From: GCA-020356105 sp964347475 | GTDB lineage: Bacteria; Pseudomonadota; Alphaproteobacteria; UBA8366; JADFVY01 | Assembly: GCA_964347475.1 (NCBI GenBank) | Contig: CAYFYY010000008.1 | Location: forward strand, 19,698-83,697 | DNA length: 64,000 nucleotides | Direction of reading: 5' to 3' | In this document: piece after piece, positions 59,282-64,000 of the stretch | Layout of the letters: the number at the start of each line of letters is the position of its first letter | Numbering within the stretch: position 1 is the first letter of the stretch | Program-made: the position numbers and the translations under genes | Notes under the pieces: model-generated | Database searches by the model: none | Told to the model about the DNA's origin: nothing | What the model saw: the letters and a program-made list of their open reading frames with translations, nothing else

Positions 59282-60715
59282 TCAGGCCGCGGTGCCCCCG
59301 ACGGTCAGCCCGTCGACCCGGATCGTCGGCTGGCCGACGCCGACCGGCACGCCCTGTCCGTCCTTGCCGCAGGTGCCGATGCCGGGGTCCAGCATCATGT
59401 CGTTGCCGATCATCGAAACCCGCGTCAGCACATCTGGCCCGTTTCCGATCAGGGTTGCGCCCTTGACCGGCGCGCCGACCTTGCCGCCCTCGATCAGATA
59501 GGCCTCGGTGCAGCTGAACACGAACTTGCCGCTGGTGATGTCGACCTGGCCGCCACCGAAATTGACGGCGTACAGTCCCCTGTCGACCGCGCGCAGGATC
59601 TCGTCGGGCTCGTGCGTTCCGGCCAGCATGTAGGTATTGGTCATGCGCGGCATCGGCGCGTGCGCGAAGGACTGGCGGCGCCCATTGCCGGTCGGCTTGG
59701 CGCCCATCAGCCGGGCGTTCTGGCGGTCCTGCATGTAGCCGACGAGGATGCCGTCCTCGATCAGCGTCGTGTGGCTGGTCGGCGTGCCCTCGTCGTCGAC
59801 GGACAGCGAGCCGCGGCGGTCCGCGAGCGTGCCGTCGTCGACCACGGTGACGCCCGGCGCCGCCACGCGCTCGCCCATGAGCCCGGCGAACGCCGACGTC
59901 TTCTTGCGGTTGAAATCGCCCTCGAGGCCGTGGCCGATCGCCTCGTGCAGCAGGATGCCCGGCCAGCCGGGACCGAGCACCACGTCCATCTCGCCCGCCG
60001 GGGCCGGAACCGAGTCCAGATTCACCAGGGCCTGCCGCAGCGCCTCGTCGACCTGGTCCCTCCAGATCTCCGGATCGAAGAACGCCTGGAAGCCGAACCG
60101 TCCCCCGGCGCCGTAGCTGCCGCTCTCCATGCGCTCGCCGTCGCCGACGACCACGGAGACGTTGAGCCGGACCAGCGGGCGGATGTCGCCGACCCGCTCG
60201 CCGCCGCTGCGGAAAATCTGCACGGCCTGCCACTCGCCGGCCAGCGAGGCGCTGACCTGGCGCACGCGGCTGTCCCGGCCGCGCGCATAGGCATCGATGT
60301 CGCTGAGCAGCTTGACCTTGTCCTCGAAGGCAAAACCGCCGAGCGGGTTCTCGTCGCTGTAGAGACCGCGATTCGTGCCGGCCGGCGGCGCCGCCATGGT
60401 GCCGCCGTGGCCCGCGTGCACCGCCCTTACCGTGTCGGCGGCGCGCTCGATCGCCTCCTTGCTCAGGTCGCTCGCATGGGCATAGCCGATCGCCTCGCCG
60501 GCCACGGCGCGCAGGCCGAACCCCTGCGCCGTGTCGAAACTGGCGCTGCGGATCCGCCCGTCGTCGAAGGATACCGCTTCCGACTGGCAGTATTCGAGAA
60601 ACAGCTCGCCGTCGTCGGCGCCGTTCAGCGCATCGTCGACGATCTTCTCGACCTCGGCCCGGTCGAGTCCGGCCCGCGTAAAGAACAGCTCGTCGGTCCT
60701 GCTCAGGTCACTCAT
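59282..60715 (-). CDS. tldD: TldD metalloprotease catalytic subunit
   Basis: A 477-residue zinc protease with the motif HEAIGHGLEGD (H257, E258, H262), the hallmark of TldD. Further blocks are GRIRSASFDTAQGFGLRAVAGE, SAFAGLMGERVAAPGVTVVDDGT and GTHEPDEILRAVDRGLYAVNFGGGQVDITSG. It pairs with PmbA/TldE (49981-51354) to cleave unfolded peptides. The partner genes are unlinked here by about 8 kb. Confidence 0.95.
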   Translation of the reverse strand: MSDLSRTDELFFTRAGLDRAEVEKIVDDALNGADDGELFLEYCQSEAVSFDDGRIRSASFDTAQGFGLRAVAGEAIGYAHASDLSKEAIERAADTVRAVHAGHGGTMAAPPAGTNRGLYSDENPLGGFAFEDKVKLLSDIDAYARGRDSRVRQVSASLAGEWQAVQIFRSGGERVGDIRPLVRLNVSVVVGDGERMESGSYGAGGRFGFQAFFDPEIWRDQVDEALRQALVNLDSVPAPAGEMDVVLGPGWPGILLHEAIGHGLEGDFNRKKTSAFAGLMGERVAAPGVTVVDDGTLADRRGSLSVDDEGTPTSHTTLIEDGILVGYMQDRQNARLMGAKPTGNGRRQSFAHAPMPRMTNTYMLAGTHEPDEILRAVDRGLYAVNFGGGQVDITSGKFVFSCTEAYLIEGGKVGAPVKGATLIGNGPDVLTRVSMIGNDMMLDPGIGTCGKDGQGVPVGVGQPTIRVDGLTVGGTAA

Positions 60716-60842
60716 CGTTCGTCCTACCCGCTTTTCCAGATTGTCGCGACGCCCGCTTCTGCATTACACCATTATATAGGTCCCTGGCGCGCAATTTCCG
60801 CGCCCGCGCAATCTCGGCAGGCAATCCAACCAGGCAATCCCC

Positions 60843-62141
60843 ATGGCGAACTTCACCGAACACGGCCTGCGCCGGCTTCTGGTCAACGAAGTGCACGCCC
60901 GCCCGTTCGAGACCCTGGTGGCGCCGGCGCGCGCCTCGCACATGGCATGGCTGACCGGCGAGGGGGCGGCGGCGCAGGACCGCGCGCACCTCGCCGAGCT
61001 GTGCCGGCGCTTCGGCGTGGCGGCGCCGGCCGGCGATGCCAACCATTTTTCCGGCGATCTCGGCCCGTTCCGCTGTCGCTGGGAGCGGCACACGGAATTC
61101 ACCAGCTTCACCTTCATCGCCGAGGGGGCGGCAACGGCAGCGTTCCAGGAGCCGGTGACCGATCTGGTGCCGGCCGACTGGCTCGCCGCGTGCCCCGGCG
61201 AGCTGCTGGTCGCCTGCCATCTGCTGTTCGAGCCCGCGGGCAAGACCAAGGGCAGCACCCGAGGCCTGCAGAAGATCTTCGCCGAGGACAGCCTGGCAGG
61301 CAGCGCGATGTCCGGCGGCAATGCCGAGGCGTGGACGGATTTCCGGCTCCACGACGACGGTTTCGGACGGTTCCTCGTACGCGATGCCGGCCTCCGCCCC
61401 CGCCAGGCCGGGCGCCTGGTGCAGCGGCTTCTGGAAATCGAGACCTACCGGCTGATGGCGCTGCTGGCCCTGCCTCTGGCCCGCAGTGCCGGACCGGAGA
61501 TCAGCGCCACCGCCGGGGAGCTGACCGGGATTACCGAACGGATGACACGGCTCGAGGGCCTCGATGAGCAGCGCAGCATGGTCGAGCAGCTGACCGGGCT
61601 CGCCGCACGCATCGAACGCCTTGCCTCCGCCAACACCTACCGGTTCAGCGCCACGGCCGCATACTATGCGCTCACGGAAAAGCGCATCGCCGAACTGCGC
61701 GAGCAGCGGATCGAAGGTCTGCAGACGTTCGGTGAGTTCATGGAGCGGCGCATGGCCCCGGCGATGCGCAGCTGCCAGGCGATCGCCGCGCGCCAGGACC
61801 GGCTGGCCGAGCGGATCGCCCGGGCGACCTCCATGCTGCGGACCCGCGTCGACATCGCCATGGAGGAGCAGAACCGCAACCTGCTGCGCTCGATGGACCG
61901 GCGCGCCAAGCTGCAGCTCCGCCTGCAGGAAACCGTCGAGGGGCTGTCCGTCGCCGCGATCAGCTATTACCTCGTCGGGCTGGTCGGCTATGCCGCCAAG
62001 GGCGCCTCCGCCGCCGGCGTGCCCGTGCCGGTCGACCTCGTCACCGGACTGTCGATCCCGCTGGTGATCCTGGTGGTCTGGGTGGCGGTCCGCAAGGTGC
62101 GCCGACGGATCGGGAACGACTCTTCGGACGTCGCGCGTTGA
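60843..62141 (+). CDS. DUF3422 family membrane protein
   Basis: A 432-residue protein of the alphaproteobacterial DUF3422 family. It starts LRRLLVNEVHARPFETLVAPARASHMAWL and has a long helical middle (about 220-350, MTRLEGLDEQRSMVEQLTGL, RTRVDIAMEEQNRNLLRSM) that may form coiled coil. Two C-terminal helices follow (AISYYLVGLVGYAAKGA and LVTGLSIPLVILVVWVAVRKV). The fold suggests a membrane-anchored scaffold. Function is unknown. Confidence 0.88.
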   Translation: MANFTEHGLRRLLVNEVHARPFETLVAPARASHMAWLTGEGAAAQDRAHLAELCRRFGVAAPAGDANHFSGDLGPFRCRWERHTEFTSFTFIAEGAATAAFQEPVTDLVPADWLAACPGELLVACHLLFEPAGKTKGSTRGLQKIFAEDSLAGSAMSGGNAEAWTDFRLHDDGFGRFLVRDAGLRPRQAGRLVQRLLEIETYRLMALLALPLARSAGPEISATAGELTGITERMTRLEGLDEQRSMVEQLTGLAARIERLASANTYRFSATAAYYALTEKRIAELREQRIEGLQTFGEFMERRMAPAMRSCQAIAARQDRLAERIARATSMLRTRVDIAMEEQNRNLLRSMDRRAKLQLRLQETVEGLSVAAISYYLVGLVGYAAKGASAAGVPVPVDLVTGLSIPLVILVVWVAVRKVRRRIGNDSSDVAR

Positions 62142-62151
62142 TCTATGTCAA
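62138..62151. promoter_or_regulatory. FixK/FNR-like box upstream of coxB
   Basis: TTGATCTATGTCAA fits the FixK-type consensus TTGA-N6-TCAA (one change from the strict FNR form). It overlaps the stop codon of the DUF3422 gene and lies about 260 bases before coxB. The distance is long, so it may act on a more upstream promoter. Confidence 0.5.
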
Positions 62152-62170
62152 TTATACCCCGAAATCGGTT

Positions 62171-62185
62171 GCGACAAAATGTCGC
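62171..62185. promoter_or_regulatory. RegA/PrrA/RegR-type redox regulator site upstream of coxB
   Basis: GCGACAAAATGTCGC is a perfect inverted repeat. Read on the other strand (GCGACATTTTGTCGC) it matches the RegR consensus GNGRCRTTNNGNCGC as I recall it at every fixed position, and also GCGNC-N5-GNCGC for PrrA/RegA. It lies 220 bases before coxB. Confidence 0.6.
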
Positions 62186-62406
62186 GCGGCGTAAAGATTG
62201 AGAAATCCGGCGAATCCGTGGACAAATCCCCCAGCCAATGTGGGGATGCCCGCATGTTGCGGGTGCGGCGCGGTGTCCATGGCGCTTGATCGGCGGTGGC
62301 GACTGAATAGAATGCCGCGAAAATTCGTGTCGGATCGGGCTGCGGACCACGGGTCCGCAGGCAGATAATCGGCTCTTGTGTAGGGTCAGAGACGGGAGAG
62401 ACTACC

Positions 62407-63246
62407 GTGACAATGCGACTGGCCGCGCTGGCGGCGCTATTGCTGACGATTCCCGGCGTGCCGGCGATCGCGGGTGAGCCAGTGCCCTGGCAGATGGGCT
62501 TTCAGGAGCCGGCCTCGCCGACGATGCAACGCATCAATGACTTCCATTTCGAGCTCCTGCTCTGGATTTCGGCGATTTCGCTGTTTGTCCTGTTGCTGCT
62601 TGTCTGGGTCATCTATCGCTATCGCGAGTCGAAGAACCCGACGCCGTCGCGGACCACACACCACACCCTGATCGAGGTGGTATGGACGGCCGTTCCGGTC
62701 ATCATACTGGTGATTATCTTCGTGCCGTCCTATCGGTTGATGGTCTTCGCGGACAAGGTCGTGGACGCCGACATGACGCTGAAGGTCATCGGCCATCAGT
62801 GGTACTGGAGCTACGAGTACCCGGACCACGGCAATTTCACGTTCGACGCTTACCTCGTCGCCGAGGAGGACCTCGAGGACAAGAGCAAGCGCCTGCTGGA
62901 GACGGACAACCGGGTGGTATTGCCGGTCGGCAAGAAGATCCGGCTGCTGCTGACCGCGGGTGACGTGCTGCACTCCTGGGGCGTTCCGGCACTCGGGATC
63001 AAGCTCGATACCGTCCCCGGCCGACTCAACGAGACCTGGGTCGAGATCAGCAAGGAGGGCGTCTATTACGGCTTCTGCTCCGAGCTGTGCGGGGTCAATC
63101 ACAGCTACATGCCGATCGCTATCGAGGCGGTCAGCGAAGAGGAATTCAACGCCTGGGTCGAGAAGGCGCAGGAGGAGTTCGCGCGGGTCGACGAGCCGGC
63201 CGCGGACTCGCCGGTCCGCGTGGCGCACACCGCGCCGGTCGAATAA
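62407..63246 (+). CDS. coxB: Cytochrome c oxidase subunit II
   Basis: A 279-residue subunit starting at GTG 62407, eight bases after GGGAGAG. A signal peptide (1-23) comes first, then two membrane helices (about 49-70 and 91-112) and the CuA cupredoxin domain. CuA ligands are visible as H189 (LHSWGVPALG), C224 and C228 (FCSELCG), H232 and M235. It accepts electrons from cytochrome c and passes them to subunit I. Confidence 0.97.
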   Translation: MTMRLAALAALLLTIPGVPAIAGEPVPWQMGFQEPASPTMQRINDFHFELLLWISAISLFVLLLLVWVIYRYRESKNPTPSRTTHHTLIEVVWTAVPVIILVIIFVPSYRLMVFADKVVDADMTLKVIGHQWYWSYEYPDHGNFTFDAYLVAEEDLEDKSKRLLETDNRVVLPVGKKIRLLLTAGDVLHSWGVPALGIKLDTVPGRLNETWVEISKEGVYYGFCSELCGVNHSYMPIAIEAVSEEEFNAWVEKAQEEFARVDEPAADSPVRVAHTAPVE

Positions 63247-63272
63247 CGCAGCGCCAGTAAAGAGGAACAACC

Positions 63273-64000
63273 ATGGCCGAAGTGACAGCAGGCGCGCATG
63301 CGCATGACGAGCACCACACGCCGACCGGCTGGCGGCGTTGGCTCTATTCGACCAACCACAAGGACATCGGCACGATGTACCTGATCCTGGCGTTCATCGC
63401 CGGGCTCATCGGGCTGGCACTGTCCATCTACATGCGCATGGAGCTGGAGGCGCCGGGCGTCCAGTACATGCAGAGCGACGGATTCCCCAACGGGCATCTG
63501 TGGAACACGGTGGTCACCGCGCACGGGCTGATCATGGTGTTCTTCGTGATCATGCCGGCGCTGATCGGCGGCTTCGGCAACTGGTTCGTGCCGCTGATGA
63601 TCGGCGCGCCGGACATGGCGTTCCCGCGCATGAACAACATCAGCTTCTGGCTGCTGCCGCCGGCGCTGACGCTGCTCATCCTGTCGGCGCTGATCGGCGG
63701 CGGCGCGGGCACCGGCTGGACGATCTATCCGCCGCTGTCGAGTGCCCTCGGCCACCCGGATGCAGCGGTCGATTTCGCGATCTTCTCGCTGCATCTGGCG
63801 GGCGCGTCGTCGATCCTCGGCGCCATAAACTTCATCACCACGATCTTCAACATGCGGGCGCCGGGCATGACCCTGCACAAGATGCCGCTGTTCGTGTGGT
63901 CGATCCTGGTCACCGCGTTCCTGCTGGTGCTGGCACTACCGGTGCTCGGCGGCGCCATCACCATGCTGCTCACCGACCGCAATTTCGGGACCACGTTCTT
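63273..64000 (+). CDS. coxA: Cytochrome c oxidase subunit I (partial, N-terminal part)
   Basis: Starts at ATG 63273 behind AGAGGAAC and runs off the right edge. 242 codons are present. Typical features are TNHKDIGTMYLI, the low-spin haem a histidine in VVTAHGLIMVFFVIMP, and NWFVPLMIGAPDMAFPRMNNISFWLLPP. It is the aa3-type catalytic subunit, 26 bases after coxB. The binuclear-centre ligands lie beyond the window. Confidence 0.97.
   Translation, partial: MAEVTAGAHAHDEHHTPTGWRRWLYSTNHKDIGTMYLILAFIAGLIGLALSIYMRMELEAPGVQYMQSDGFPNGHLWNTVVTAHGLIMVFFVIMPALIGGFGNWFVPLMIGAPDMAFPRMNNISFWLLPPALTLLILSALIGGGAGTGWTIYPPLSSALGHPDAAVDFAIFSLHLAGASSILGAINFITTIFNMRAPGMTLHKMPLFVWSILVTAFLLVLALPVLGGAITMLLTDRNFGTTF

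Noticed and set aside
1..64000. tRNA, rRNA, CRISPR, insertion sequences or a mobile island
   Set aside because: I looked for clover-leaf ends, regularly spaced repeats, transposase motifs and terminal inverted repeats and found none that held up.

Overview
The window is GC-rich, densely packed chromosomal DNA, most likely from an alphaproteobacterium of the Rhodospirillales or a close relative. The evidence is the ubiA/rsmE/gshA neighbourhood, an alphaproteobacterial-type gshA, adjacent coxB-coxA, FNR/FixK-type and RegA/PrrA-type sites, and many TRAP/TTT transport genes. I see no tRNA, rRNA, CRISPR array, insertion sequence or prophage, and no obvious compositional break.

Layout. (1) 1-5.5 kb, minus: a methylated-amine catabolic cluster with an XRE-cupin regulator, a dimethylglycine/sarcosine-dehydrogenase-like flavoprotein, an MttB-family methyltransferase without pyrrolysine, and a second flavoprotein running off the left edge. 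(2) 5.7-9.7 kb, minus: an envelope thiol-redox module of two DUF1573 proteins, a DsbD-like protein, CcdA, a CcmG/TlpA-like thioredoxin and a heavy-metal-binding domain protein. (3) 10-16.4 kb: a Tat-exported aldo/keto reductase, a small ORF, DNA topoisomerase VI subunits B and A (archaeal-type and uncommon in bacteria), and an MltF-type lytic transglycosylase. (4) 16.5-19 kb: a four-haem cytochrome fused to Ig/PKD/CARDB-like repeats. (5) 19.3-25.9 kb, minus: tctCBA transporter, an acylating aldehyde dehydrogenase resembling sulfoacetaldehyde dehydrogenase, and an ADP-forming acyl-CoA ligase pair whose alpha subunit is broken by a frameshifting deletion. (6) 26-35 kb, minus: a TRAP transporter followed by a complete glutamate-mutase-like B12 enzyme set (S, L, E), a serine-glyoxylate-type aminotransferase and a hydroxyacid dehydrogenase. 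This is the best candidate for an undescribed pathway. (7) 35-40.2 kb: a TauE/SafE exporter, a LysR regulator, a DUF1127 protein, and ubiTUV for oxygen-independent ubiquinone synthesis behind a perfect FNR box. (8) 40-47.8 kb: an RND pump and adaptor, an orphan NarL-type regulator, a class II aldolase, infA and ytoQ. (9) 47.9-62 kb: leuA with a candidate leucine attenuator peptide, pmbA/tldD, ubiD, ubiA, rsmE, gshA, an AEC transporter and DUF proteins. (10) 62-64 kb: coxB and the start of coxA, behind FixK-like and RegA-like sites.

How it fits together. The cell appears to be a metabolically flexible, respiratory heterotroph. It can take up organic acids (TRAP, TTT) and probably demethylate betaine-type compounds. 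It makes ubiquinone with or without oxygen and seems to tune terminal oxidase and quinone genes through redox regulators. Most calls rest on protein motifs read by eye; pathway substrates are inferences and are marked as such.
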